From Pseudomonadota bacterium (GTDB lineage Bacteria > Desulfobacterota > Desulfovibrionia > Desulfovibrionales > Desulfovibrionaceae): 20,641 bases of DNA. Position 1 is the stretch's first letter. Each line of letters starts with the position of its first letter. A program made the position numbers and the translations under genes. The DNA is taken from assembly GCA_023417745.1 (NCBI GenBank), contig JAEZEM010000500.1, positions 1 to 20,641 of the forward strand. Direction: 5' to 3'. The notes under the pieces were generated by a model. It was not told the origin of the DNA and ran no database searches. It saw only the letters and a program-made list of their open reading frames with translations. Shown in pieces: positions 1 to 7,767 of the stretch.

Positions 1-13
1 TTGGGCTGGGCAT
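1..13 (-). CDS. Start of a further gene downstream of flhF, possibly flhG (partial)
   Basis: Only the ATG and three further codons (M-P-S-P) lie inside the window, so the product cannot be read. The start is credible because AAGGA sits six bases upstream of the ATG and overlaps the flhF stop codon, which looks like translational coupling. In many polarly flagellated bacteria the gene after flhF is flhG/fleN, a MinD-type ATPase that works with FlhF to set flagellar number. That identity is inferred from position only. Confidence 0.5.
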
Positions 14-22
14 GCGTCGTCC

Positions 23-1162
23 TTACACGCCGGCGTCGGCAGCGGGATAGTCGCCGGGCAACTGGTGTTTGAAAAGCAGTTTCCACACAGCCTTGCCCGA
101 GGCCGGCATCATGCCCTGGGTCAGTTCCGGACCGTAGGCCAGGGCCGAAACCGGAAGGGACGAGGCATGCGCCATATTGACAAGGCATCCATAATTACAG
201 GCTTCGTCGAGCTTCGTCCAGACGATGCTGCCGAGCGCCTCGCAGGCGTAGACGCGCAGGAAATGTGCCGCCTGGGCTGGGGCCAGAAGCGGGGAGAGCG
301 CCAGATGGGCGGTCACGTCCGTCCGGCCGGCAAGCCCCATGTCCCGGCACCAGCCGGCCATGGCCCCCTCGCCGCGCAGGCTCGGCGTGTCCACGAGCAC
401 CGCGTCCCCGGGCGTTGCGGCGTCCAGGATGCGCTTGAGCCCGTCCGGGCCGTCGGCTTCGGCATAGGCCAGGCCCGAGAGTTCGGCATAGTGGCGCAGC
501 ACCAGCCGCCCCTTGCCGCGGGCGCCGTCGGCGTTGACCACGCTCACGCGCCGGTCCGGCGCGCGGCGGCGGGCATCGAGGGCCAGGCGCAAAAGCGCCG
601 TGGTCTTGCCCATGCCGCTCGGACCGACGAACATGTGGCCGACGCCTGTCCAGACTTCGGGCGTCAGCGGTTTGACGCGCACCATGCGGGACAGGGCCGG
701 GATCACTTGCGTCTCGCCGCGCTCGACGATGGAACGGTACAGGGCGAGCAGGGCGGATTCGTCCACGCCCTCGCGTTCGAGATATTCCAGGGCCAGACGC
801 TGGCGCGGGGCCAGGACGTCGAAATCGAGCCTCGGGCGCAGCAGCGCCAGCAGGTGCCCCTTGATCTCGCCCCATTCGCTCCTCCAGTCCGCGCCCATCA
901 GGGGCATGGCGTCGGGGGCGGCTCCTGCGCGCGGCGCGCTGCCGTTGTTGCCGGACCGGTCGCCGTTTCCGCGCGTCGCCTTGCTGCGGGATCTTTCCAG
1001 GGGCTGGTCGGACTGCTCCAGGGCGGCCATGACCTCGCACAGGCAGCGCCCTTCCTCGCGCACGGTCTGATTGCCCAGGATCACGGCCTCGGGGCCGAGT
1101 TCCTGGCGCACCTGGGACAGCACCGCCGCCATGTTTTCGCCGCGAAACGTCCTAACCCGCAT
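23..1162 (-). CDS. flhF: Flagellar biosynthesis GTPase FlhF, SRP-GTPase family, with divergent switch motifs
   Basis: FlhF is a signal-recognition-particle-type GTPase that places the flagellum at the cell pole and helps assemble the basal body. The 379-residue protein starts MRVRTFRGENM, the usual FlhF N-terminal signature. A low-complexity Ser/Gly/Pro/Ala linker follows at about residues 50-90, then the N and G domains. The P-loop GPSGMGKT is at 180-187 and the G4 motif TKLDEA at 316-321. Two motifs deviate. The family's DTYRxAAxEQL segment is present only as D212..R215 followed by a non-canonical stretch up to Y225, so the EQ pair is lost. The G3 motif DTAGR reads DTPSL at 258-262. The ATG overlaps the 3' end of flhA by 11 bases, so coupling is likely. 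Identity is strong from N-terminus, P-loop, TKLD and context. Catalytic competence is uncertain. Confidence 0.95.
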   Translation of the reverse strand: MRVRTFRGENMAAVLSQVRQELGPEAVILGNQTVREEGRCLCEVMAALEQSDQPLERSRSKATRGNGDRSGNNGSAPRAGAAPDAMPLMGADWRSEWGEIKGHLLALLRPRLDFDVLAPRQRLALEYLEREGVDESALLALYRSIVERGETQVIPALSRMVRVKPLTPEVWTGVGHMFVGPSGMGKTTALLRLALDARRRAPDRRVSVVNADGARGKGRLVLRHYAELSGLAYAEADGPDGLKRILDAATPGDAVLVDTPSLRGEGAMAGWCRDMGLAGRTDVTAHLALSPLLAPAQAAHFLRVYACEALGSIVWTKLDEACNYGCLVNMAHASSLPVSALAYGPELTQGMMPASGKAVWKLLFKHQLPGDYPAADAGV

Positions 1163-3257
1163 TGGACAGTCCTATGTTGCCGACGGATTGCAGTTTGATC
1201 TCGGCCGGAATCTCGGCCTGGGAGATCACCGGCAGATTGGGGATGAACCGCGAGAGCAGCTGGGACAGATGCGGCCGCACCAGGGGCGTGGTCAGGAGCA
1301 CCGGCTGGCCCTCGGCCAGCATGGCCTTGTCCATGGCCTTCTGGATGGCCTGAATGATGCGCTGGGCCAGGCCCGGCTCCATGGCCAGGTAGGCGCCGTG
1401 GTCGGTCTGGCGCACGCTTTCCTGAATGGCCCCTTCCACCTTGGGCGCGAGGTTCAAAATGGGCAGCGCGCCGTCGCTGGTCAGGTACGGCTTGACGATG
1501 GTGCGGCCCATGCGCGAGCGCACATACTCCGTGAGCTGGTCGGGGTCTTTGACCGAGCTGCCGTAGTCGGCCATGGTCTCGACCACGGTCAGCAGGTCGC
1601 GGATGGACACGCCTTCCTTGACCAGGTTCTGCAGCACCTTCTGCACGCCGCCGAGATTCATGGCGCCGGGCACGAGGTCCTCCACGGCCTTGGGCGCGCG
1701 CTTGGCCAGGTTGTCGAGCAGCGTCTGCACTTCCTGGCGGCCCAGGAATTCGTGCAGGTGGCGCTTGAAGACTTCGGTTAAGTGCGTGGCGATGACCGTG
1801 GCCGGATCGACCACGGTGTAGCCCGCGAGCATGGCCTCTTCCTTTTGCAGCTCCGGTACCCACAGCGCGGGCAGGTTGAACGCCGGCTCGCGCGTCTCCA
1901 CGCCCTTGATGCGGTGCTTGGCGTCGCCGGGGTCCATGGCCAGGTAGTGGTCGATGAGGATTTCGGCCGAGGCCACCTCGTTGCCCTTTATGAGCACCAC
2001 GTACTGGCCGGGGCGCAGCTGGAGGTTGTCGCGCAGGTGCAGCGAGGGGATGACCACGCCCATGTCCAGGGCGAACTGGCGGCGGATGGAGCGGATGCGG
2101 GCGAGCAAGTTGCCGTTTTGCTCCTCGTCGACCAGGGGGATGAGTCCGTAGCCGACTTCGAGTTCCAAGGCGTCCAGCGGCAGCAGGGTCTGGACTTCTT
2201 CCGGGGTTTCCAGTTCCGGGGTCGGCTTTTTTTCCTGCTCGGCGGCCTGTCCCTGGAGCAGCTCCTGCTGCTTGCCGGAGAGCCGGGCCACCACGAAGAG
2301 CAGGACGGACATGGCCAAGAAGGGGAAGGTCGGCAGGCCGGGCACGATGGCGAACAGGAACAGCATCCCCGAGACCAGCCGCAGGGCGCGCGGATGGAAG
2401 GTCAGCTGGGCCATGAATTCTTCGCCCATCTTGGCTTCGGCGGCGGCCCGGGAGACGATGAGGCCGGCCGAGGTGGAGATGATGATGGACGGGATGATGG
2501 AGACCAGACCGTCGCCGATGGTTAAAAGGGTGTAGGTCTGGGCGGCGTCCTTCCAGTTCATGCCCTTTTGCAGCACGCCGATGAAAAAGCCGCCGAAGAT
2601 GTTGATGGCGGTGATGATGATGGTGGCGGTGACGTCTCCGGAGACGAACTTGCCCGCGCCGTCCATGGCGCCGTAGAAGTCGGCCTCCTTGCGGATGGCG
2701 TCACGGCGGTCGGTGGCCTGCTTTTCGTTGATAAGGCCGGCGTTGAGGTCGGCTTCGATGGCCATCTGCTTGCCCGGCATGGCGTCGAGGGTGAACCGGG
2801 CGGCCACTTCGGCGATGCGGGTGGTGCCGGCCACGATGACCTTTTTGTTGATGGCGAAAAGGACCAGAAAGATGACGCAGCCGACCACGTAGTTGCCGCC
2901 GACCACGAACTGGCCAAAGGCCTGGATGACGTGTCCGGCCGCCGAGGAGCCTTCGTCGCCGTGCAGGAGGATCAAACGGGTGGAAGCCACGTTCATGGAC
3001 AGGCGAAGCAGGGTAGTGACCAGCAGCAGGGTCGGGTAGATGGAGAATTCCAGCGGCGAGCCCATGAACATGCTCGTGACCAGAACCACCAGGCTGATGG
3101 AGATGGAGAAGGTGAGCATGAGGTCGATAAAGGCCGGCGGGACGGGGACCAGCATGACGAACAGGATGACCACCACGCCGACGGCCAGCATGATGTCGCC
3201 TTGCTTGGTGAACCGTTCGTAATTGAACTGGACCGGTGCTTGGGCTGCTTTCGCCAT
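1152..3257 (-). CDS. flhA: Flagellar type III export gate protein FlhA
   Basis: FlhA is the large inner-membrane export-gate subunit that couples proton flow to secretion of flagellar subunits and docks chaperone-substrate complexes. The 701 residues match the family's usual length. About eight hydrophobic segments fill the N-terminal half (from about residue 22 to 330). The FHIPEP family signature runs through R147, E150, A153, R154, D158, P161, G162, K163, Q164 and M165. The conserved cytoplasmic-loop motif FYGAMDG follows at 194-200. The C-terminal cytoplasmic domain occupies about 350-701. AAGGG lies about ten bases before the ATG. The gene sits 32 bases after flhB and overlaps flhF, the order found in many flagellar operons. 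Nothing appears truncated. Confidence 0.98.
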   Translation of the reverse strand: MAKAAQAPVQFNYERFTKQGDIMLAVGVVVILFVMLVPVPPAFIDLMLTFSISISLVVLVTSMFMGSPLEFSIYPTLLLVTTLLRLSMNVASTRLILLHGDEGSSAAGHVIQAFGQFVVGGNYVVGCVIFLVLFAINKKVIVAGTTRIAEVAARFTLDAMPGKQMAIEADLNAGLINEKQATDRRDAIRKEADFYGAMDGAGKFVSGDVTATIIITAINIFGGFFIGVLQKGMNWKDAAQTYTLLTIGDGLVSIIPSIIISTSAGLIVSRAAAEAKMGEEFMAQLTFHPRALRLVSGMLFLFAIVPGLPTFPFLAMSVLLFVVARLSGKQQELLQGQAAEQEKKPTPELETPEEVQTLLPLDALELEVGYGLIPLVDEEQNGNLLARIRSIRRQFALDMGVVIPSLHLRDNLQLRPGQYVVLIKGNEVASAEILIDHYLAMDPGDAKHRIKGVETREPAFNLPALWVPELQKEEAMLAGYTVVDPATVIATHLTEVFKRHLHEFLGRQEVQTLLDNLAKRAPKAVEDLVPGAMNLGGVQKVLQNLVKEGVSIRDLLTVVETMADYGSSVKDPDQLTEYVRSRMGRTIVKPYLTSDGALPILNLAPKVEGAIQESVRQTDHGAYLAMEPGLAQRIIQAIQKAMDKAMLAEGQPVLLTTPLVRPHLSQLLSRFIPNLPVISQAEIPAEIKLQSVGNIGLSNAG

Positions 3258-3289
3258 GATTTTGACACCCTTTTCGGCCCGCCGCCGCT

Positions 3290-4363
3290 TCAGCGCGGAC
3301 GGTTGAAACGCCGGAACTTGTCGAGTTGGGCCAGGATTGAGGCGACCGCCTGGTAGAGGTCCTCGGGGATGACCTGGCCGATTTCCACGTTCTTATACAA
3401 GGCCTGTGCCAAGGGCTTGTTTTCGCGGATGGGCACGTTGTGCTCCTTGGCGATGTCCTTGATTTTTTCGGCCATGAAGTCGGCCCCCTTGGCCAGAAGC
3501 ATGGGGGCTGGGGATTCCAATGGATTGTAGCGCAGGGCGCAGGCGATATGGGTCGGGTTGGTGATGACGACGTCGGCCTTGGGCACGTCCTGGAGCATGC
3601 GGCGCTGCATGACTTCCATCATTTTTTTCTTTTGCTGTTGCTTGACATGTGGATCGCCGAAGGATTGCTTCTGTTCGTCCTTGACTTCATCCTTTGTCAT
3701 TTTTAGATCTTCATTATATTCCCAACGCGTATACCATATATCGAGTACGGCGATAACAAACATTGGTATGAGAGTGTAAAGGACCATGTCAAAACCGTTG
3801 TTCAGAAGAAATGTGGCGATAGTGTCTATGCTCTGGTAGAATAACGGCAAGAACTCATTGAATCGCTTGCGAAGAATCAGATACGGCACCAGGGATATGG
3901 CGAAGGCCATGGCCGCCTGCTTGGCCAGATTGATAAAAGTACGGGTGCTGATGAGCATCCGCTGGAGACCTTTCAGGGGGTTGATGATGCTGCTGAAGTC
4001 CGGTTCGAATATCTTGGGATGCCAGACTTCGCCGACCTGGATGCGCTGCGTGACGAAGGCCACCACGGCCATGACCAGGAGCAGGGGCAGGAGCATGATG
4101 GCCAGCTTGCCCGCAAGGCTCCACATGAGGGCAGTCACGTCGTCGGTTGTGCCGCCAAAGTCCAGGCGACCGCCCAGAAAGGTGCGGTAGATCTCCTGCA
4201 TCTGTTCGTTGATGGTCCCCAGGGTGAAGCGCACGGTGAAAAGGCCGGCCACGAGGACAGTGAGCTTGGGCAGTTCCTGGCTGCGCGGCACCGACCCCTT
4301 TTCACGGGCCTTGCTTTCCCGTTTTGGAGTGGCTTTTTCTGTTTTACTGGGATCTTTGGCCAT
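3290..4363 (-). CDS. flhB: Flagellar export switch protein FlhB
   Basis: FlhB is the autocleaving inner-membrane protein that switches the export apparatus from rod/hook to filament substrates. The 357-residue protein opens with a Lys-rich stretch (residues 4-23) typical of the family. Four hydrophobic segments lie at roughly 32-50, 84-105, 143-165 and 183-210, then a very basic cytoplasmic linker at about 219-255. The self-cleavage motif NPTH is at 269-272, the same numbering as Salmonella FlhB as I recall it, with HIACALRY following. AAGGGG stands five bases before the ATG. The gene lies between fliR and flhA with short gaps (20 and 32 bases). The section encoding residues about 174-228 (3681-3840) is clearly AT-richer than its surroundings, but the reading frame and family motifs are intact. 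Confidence 0.98.
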   Translation of the reverse strand: MAKDPSKTEKATPKRESKAREKGSVPRSQELPKLTVLVAGLFTVRFTLGTINEQMQEIYRTFLGGRLDFGGTTDDVTALMWSLAGKLAIMLLPLLLVMAVVAFVTQRIQVGEVWHPKIFEPDFSSIINPLKGLQRMLISTRTFINLAKQAAMAFAISLVPYLILRKRFNEFLPLFYQSIDTIATFLLNNGFDMVLYTLIPMFVIAVLDIWYTRWEYNEDLKMTKDEVKDEQKQSFGDPHVKQQQKKKMMEVMQRRMLQDVPKADVVITNPTHIACALRYNPLESPAPMLLAKGADFMAEKIKDIAKEHNVPIRENKPLAQALYKNVEIGQVIPEDLYQAVASILAQLDKFRRFNRPR

Positions 4364-4381
4364 GCAGGCCCCTTCGCGGCG

Positions 4382-5161
4382 TCAACTTGAGGCTTTGAGC
4401 ACCAGCCGGAACATGGGTTCAAGGTCTATCAGGAAATTCTCAATGACGACGGTCATGGCCGCGAAGACCATGGTCATGAACAGAAACCCCACGCTGATTT
4501 TGAGGGGAAAACCGATGAAAAGCACGTTCATCTGGGGCGCGGCCCGGGCCACCAGGGCCAGGGCCAGATCGACGAGAAAGATGGAAGCCAGGATGGGCGC
4601 GGCGATTTTGATGGCCATGACGAACATCTGGCCCATGAAGACGATGAGGTGTTCGCCTACTGCAGCGTTGATGAGCAGTCCCCCTGGCGGCACCATCTCG
4701 AAGCTCTGGGCCAGGGCGGAGAGCAGGAACAGATGGCCGTTTAGGCACAGGAACAACATGGTGGCCACCTGGCTCATGAGGTGGCCTAGTCCGGATTCCG
4801 AGGCTCCGGTCATGGGGTCGACGCTGTTCATGAGGGAAAATCCCATGGAAAATCCCATGATGGCGCCGGCGGCCTGGGCGGCGGAAAAAAGCAGGCGCAC
4901 CAGGATGTCGAGCAAAAGGCCGATGAGCATTTCGCCGATAAACATAAGGCCGATGGTCCAGGGACTGGCCGGCAGCGCCGTGCCGGTAAAAGCCAGGCGC
5001 GGCCACAGGGCCATGGACAGCACCAGGCAAAACGAGGCCTTGACGACGTTGGGAATGAGCGTGGCCCCGTAAAAGGGCAGCATGAAGACCACGACGCTTA
5101 AGCGCATGAAGGTCAGCAGGAAGCTGAAGACCACGGCCGGGTTGAAATGGAACAGGTCCAT
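4382..5161 (-). CDS. fliR: Flagellar export gate protein FliR
   Basis: FliR is a core component of the flagellar export gate; with FliP and FliQ it builds the secretion channel in the inner membrane. From the ATG at 5161 the product is 259 residues, the usual FliR length. It is almost wholly hydrophobic, with about six membrane segments, and has the family's Gly-rich central region (AGAIMGFSMGF followed by MNSVDP). A TTG twelve bases upstream would add four residues. I chose ATG because MDLFxFxP is the usual beginning in related bacteria. Neither start has a strong Shine-Dalgarno sequence. The gene is followed after 18 bases by flhB, the common fliR-flhB order, and preceded by the M23 peptidase gene. 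It was recognised by hydrophobic pattern, motif and neighbours. Confidence 0.93.
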   Translation of the reverse strand: MDLFHFNPAVVFSFLLTFMRLSVVVFMLPFYGATLIPNVVKASFCLVLSMALWPRLAFTGTALPASPWTIGLMFIGEMLIGLLLDILVRLLFSAAQAAGAIMGFSMGFSLMNSVDPMTGASESGLGHLMSQVATMLFLCLNGHLFLLSALAQSFEMVPPGGLLINAAVGEHLIVFMGQMFVMAIKIAAPILASIFLVDLALALVARAAPQMNVLFIGFPLKISVGFLFMTMVFAAMTVVIENFLIDLEPMFRLVLKASS

Positions 5162-5199
5162 GGCGGGGGGCAAGCAAAAGCCGGACCAAGTCCCGGCCG

Positions 5200-6093
5200 C
5201 TACTCCAGGATGTAGCGCATGGGGTTGACCGGCACGCCGTAGAGACGGGTTTCGTAGTGCAGGTGCGGTCCGCTGGCCTGACCGGAGTCACCGACATGGC
5301 CGATGACTTGGCCCTTGGCCACGGTCTGACCCTTGGTCACGAGCACGTCGTGCATGTGGCCAAACGAGGCGGCCAGGCCTCCCTGATGGTCGATGACCAC
5401 GCTGAAGCCGCCGTCTTGGGTCTCGCCGGCAAAGGTGACCGTGCCCTCGCCCGGGGCGCGCACTTCCGTGCCCACGGGGGCGGCGATGTCCATGCCCTTA
5501 TGGAATTCCTTTTTGCCGGTAAAGGGCGACACCCGTTCGCCGAAAGGCGCGGCGATCCAGCCGGCCACGGGCCAGCTGGCCGGCAGGGCGGCCAGACGCA
5601 CGCCGGCGGTTTCGACCAGGGTGGCCAGTTCCTGCTGCCGGGCCAGCTCCAGGGCGGTCTGGTCGCGCAGTTCGGCCAGAAACTGGTGCAGTTTGCGGCC
5701 GAGCATTTCCTGGCGGTAGAGCGGCAGATACTTCTTGTCGAAGTCCTTTTCCTCGCCTGCCGGGGACACGTCCCGGGGCTCCTGGTCGAGATTGACCATG
5801 CGCCGCAGCTTGGCGTCGAAGCCTCGGATGCGGGCCAGGTCGGTTTCCAGGGCCTTGACCTTGTCGGAGAGGCTGACGAGCTGGGCGTTCTGGTCCTGGC
5901 CCCGGGCCTCCCAGTCTGTCAGCTCGCGCTCCATCCGTTTATAATTATAATAATATTTCACAAGGTAGACGTCGCCGACAACCAGCGCCGTCAGGGCCAG
6001 GAGCATCAGCGCAAAGAGCCAGCCCCGGAAACGCAGCTTGCGATACGCGCCATGGTGGTCGCGAAAGATGACCAGCTGGTAATGGCGAAACAT
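5200..6093 (-). CDS. Membrane-anchored M23-family (LytM-type) peptidoglycan endopeptidase
   Basis: M23 proteins are zinc metallo-endopeptidases that cut peptide crosslinks in the cell wall, or act as regulators of such enzymes. The 297-residue product has a basic cytoplasmic N-terminus, one membrane segment (about 24-45), then a Tyr-rich patch and a predicted coiled coil (about 52-100) on the periplasmic side. The C-terminal M23 domain starts near residue 175. It keeps the zinc ligands H198 and D202 in FHKGMD and H279 in GPHLHYE, plus H246 in FGH, so it looks catalytically complete. The ATG at 6093 is preceded by AGGA and follows the ttcA stop by only seven bases. A longer reading from 6246 would overlap ttcA and is unlikely. 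Its place beside the flagellar export genes suggests, but does not prove, a role in opening the wall for the flagellum. General wall remodelling is the alternative. Confidence 0.9.
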   Translation of the reverse strand: MFRHYQLVIFRDHHGAYRKLRFRGWLFALMLLALTALVVGDVYLVKYYYNYKRMERELTDWEARGQDQNAQLVSLSDKVKALETDLARIRGFDAKLRRMVNLDQEPRDVSPAGEEKDFDKKYLPLYRQEMLGRKLHQFLAELRDQTALELARQQELATLVETAGVRLAALPASWPVAGWIAAPFGERVSPFTGKKEFHKGMDIAAPVGTEVRAPGEGTVTFAGETQDGGFSVVIDHQGGLAASFGHMHDVLVTKGQTVAKGQVIGHVGDSGQASGPHLHYETRLYGVPVNPMRYILE

Positions 6094-6100
6094 GATCCTG

Positions 6101-6901
6101 CTACGCCTCGCCGGCCGCGTCCGGACCCGTTTCGGGGCCGGGCAGGGCGTCCTTGCCGAGCTGCCAGCGGCCCAGGGCGTGGTGAAGATTGACCCCGCGC
6201 TTCTTGCCTCCGGCGCAGATGTTGCGGACCCAGGTCTCGGCCTCATGGCGCATGGATTTGCCGGCCATGGGGCAGGGATTGGAAAAGACCGGCAGTTCCC
6301 AGGCCTTGGCCGCCCGAACGATGGTGGGCTTGTCCACGAGGAGCAGGGGGCGGATGACCGTCAGGCGGCCGCCGAAAAACGACTCCCGGCCGGACAGACC
6401 GTCCACCCGGCCGTTCTGGAAAAGATTGAGAAAAAACGTGGCGGCCAGATCGTCGGCGTTGTGCCCGAAGGCCAGGTGGCTCAGGTTGTAGCGGGCGCAC
6501 AGGTCGAACAACCGCTTGCGGCGCAGCCAGGCGCAGTAGAAGCAGGGAGAATTTTTCTTGTTTTCCTCGGAAAAGGCGCGCGGGCCATAGTCGGTGACCT
6601 CAATGTGGGCGGGGACGCCCAGATCGGCGCACAGATCGGCCAGGGGGGCGTGGTTTCCCGGGTCGAAGCCGGGGTTTAAGTGCAGCAGCAGCAGTTCCAC
6701 GGGAAAGGGCACGATGCGTCGGCGGATGGCCATGACGGCCAGCATCACAAGGCTGTCGACGCCGCCGGACACGGCCAAGCCCACCCGGGCCCGGGGCGCC
6801 AGCTGGCCGGTCTGCATCATGAGCTTGCCGGCCTTGGCCACGCAGACGCGCTGGGCGTAGCCGAGATCACGGGTACGTGGGGAATGGGCGGATCGGGTCA
6901 T
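6101..6901 (-). CDS. ttcA: TtcA-family tRNA 2-thiocytidine biosynthesis protein (PP-loop, Fe-S)
   Basis: TtcA converts cytidine 32 of certain tRNAs to 2-thiocytidine. It activates the base with ATP and uses an iron-sulfur cluster. The 266-residue product has the PP-loop SGGVDS at 45-50. A CxxC pair is at C120 and C123 (PCFYC), and a third cysteine at C210 (NPCP). The three-cysteine arrangement and spacing agree with E. coli TtcA (C122, C125, C213 as I recall). The GHNADD motif (146-151) contains the conserved acidic residues. AGGA lies five bases upstream of the ATG. The gene sits between the HDOD gene and the M23 gene with gaps of 11 and 7 bases, so it is almost certainly part of that transcript. 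There is no obvious functional link to flagella. Other PP-loop thiolases of the TtcA/TtuA type cannot be fully excluded. Confidence 0.88.
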   Translation of the reverse strand: MTRSAHSPRTRDLGYAQRVCVAKAGKLMMQTGQLAPRARVGLAVSGGVDSLVMLAVMAIRRRIVPFPVELLLLHLNPGFDPGNHAPLADLCADLGVPAHIEVTDYGPRAFSEENKKNSPCFYCAWLRRKRLFDLCARYNLSHLAFGHNADDLAATFFLNLFQNGRVDGLSGRESFFGGRLTVIRPLLLVDKPTIVRAAKAWELPVFSNPCPMAGKSMRHEAETWVRNICAGGKKRGVNLHHALGRWQLGKDALPGPETGPDAAGEA

Positions 6902-6912
6902 GCAAATCCTGA

Positions 6913-7767
6913 TTAGAGCGTGTTTTCCATAAGAATGTCGCGGATCTCGGCGATCTGTTCGAGGATGGCGGCCATAACGTTTTCCATTTGCATGGGCGAG
7001 ACGTCCAGACGGTCGAACACGGCCTGGGACGGGGCGTATTGCAGGCCGTCGATGCCCATGCCGATGCCGGTCATCTTGGCGATGACGTCGCCGACATGGA
7101 CGAGGTCCAGGGCGAGATCGGGTTCGGGGCTCTCGTCAGGGCGCAGGCGGTAACGGACCACGTTGACGATGGGCGTGGGGATGCCCCATTTTTCAAGGAG
7201 CAGCGCGCCGAGTTCGGCGTGGTCGACGCCAAGGATCATCTTCTCGGCCTGCTCGAAGGGAATCTGGCGTTCGTGGGCCAAGGCCAGGATGGGCGCGGCG
7301 TCCACTTCCAGGAACGAGCCCATGACGGTCTTGCCGATGTTGACAAGCAGGCCGGCGGTGAAGGTGTAGGGCGGGGCGACGACCGCAAGCTCACGGGCCA
7401 GGGTCTCGGAAGCCGTGGCCACGGCCACGGAGTGTTCGAGCAGTTCGCCCGGGCGCAGGCCATAGCCCTTGACGGCGTAACGGGCGAAGGGGGCGACGCC
7501 GGAGGCGATGACGAGCTGGTAGACCCGCCCCAGGCCGAGGCGCATGAGCGCTTCCTTGACCGTGGAGACTTTGCCCACCGTTCCGAAAAACGCGGAATTG
7601 GCCATGCGCAGGACGTTGACCGTCAGCCCCGGGTCGAATTCGATGATCTTGGCCAACTGGCGCAGATCGGCGTCGGGGTTGCCGATGTAGGCCAGCACCT
7701 TCTGCACCGGCATGGGCATGTTGGGGATGGCCATGGCCTTTTGAAGGATTTCCTCGCGACGGCTCAT
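6913..7767 (-). CDS. HDOD-domain signalling protein
   Basis: HDOD proteins are non-catalytic or weakly characterised relatives of HD phosphohydrolases, often found with chemotaxis and second-messenger genes. The 284-residue product is soluble with no membrane segment. The HDOD core covers about residues 14-215: an early MPxPVQKVL motif, IIEFDPGLTVNVLRMAN at 41-57, and DHAELGALLLEKWGIP at 182-197. At the position where HD enzymes carry His-Asp the protein reads LLVNIGK (140-146), so the catalytic metal pair is absent, as in HDOD proteins generally. The remaining 70 residues match no family I can name. The start at 7767 shares ATGA with the cheD stop and is preceded by GGGAA. A TTG-like extension to 7788 is not needed. 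Tight overlap with cheD suggests joint synthesis and a role in the chemotaxis or motility circuit, which is an inference. Confidence 0.88.
   Translation of the reverse strand: MSRREEILQKAMAIPNMPMPVQKVLAYIGNPDADLRQLAKIIEFDPGLTVNVLRMANSAFFGTVGKVSTVKEALMRLGLGRVYQLVIASGVAPFARYAVKGYGLRPGELLEHSVAVATASETLARELAVVAPPYTFTAGLLVNIGKTVMGSFLEVDAAPILALAHERQIPFEQAEKMILGVDHAELGALLLEKWGIPTPIVNVVRYRLRPDESPEPDLALDLVHVGDVIAKMTGIGMGIDGLQYAPSQAVFDRLDVSPMQMENVMAAILEQIAEIRDILMENTL

Noticed and set aside
65..1198. Open frame on the plus strand opposite flhF
   Set aside because: FlhF on the minus strand has P-loop and TKLD motifs and an operon context; the plus-strand reading has no motif.
5936..5965. Short AT-rich run in the M23 gene
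   Set aside because: It is explained by consecutive Tyr, Asn and Lys codons just after the membrane segment and is too short to indicate transfer or a promoter.
6094..6246. Longer N-terminus for the M23 peptidase
   Set aside because: It would overlap ttcA by about 146 bases in another frame, while ATG 6093 has AGGA upstream and is followed by a sensible membrane anchor.
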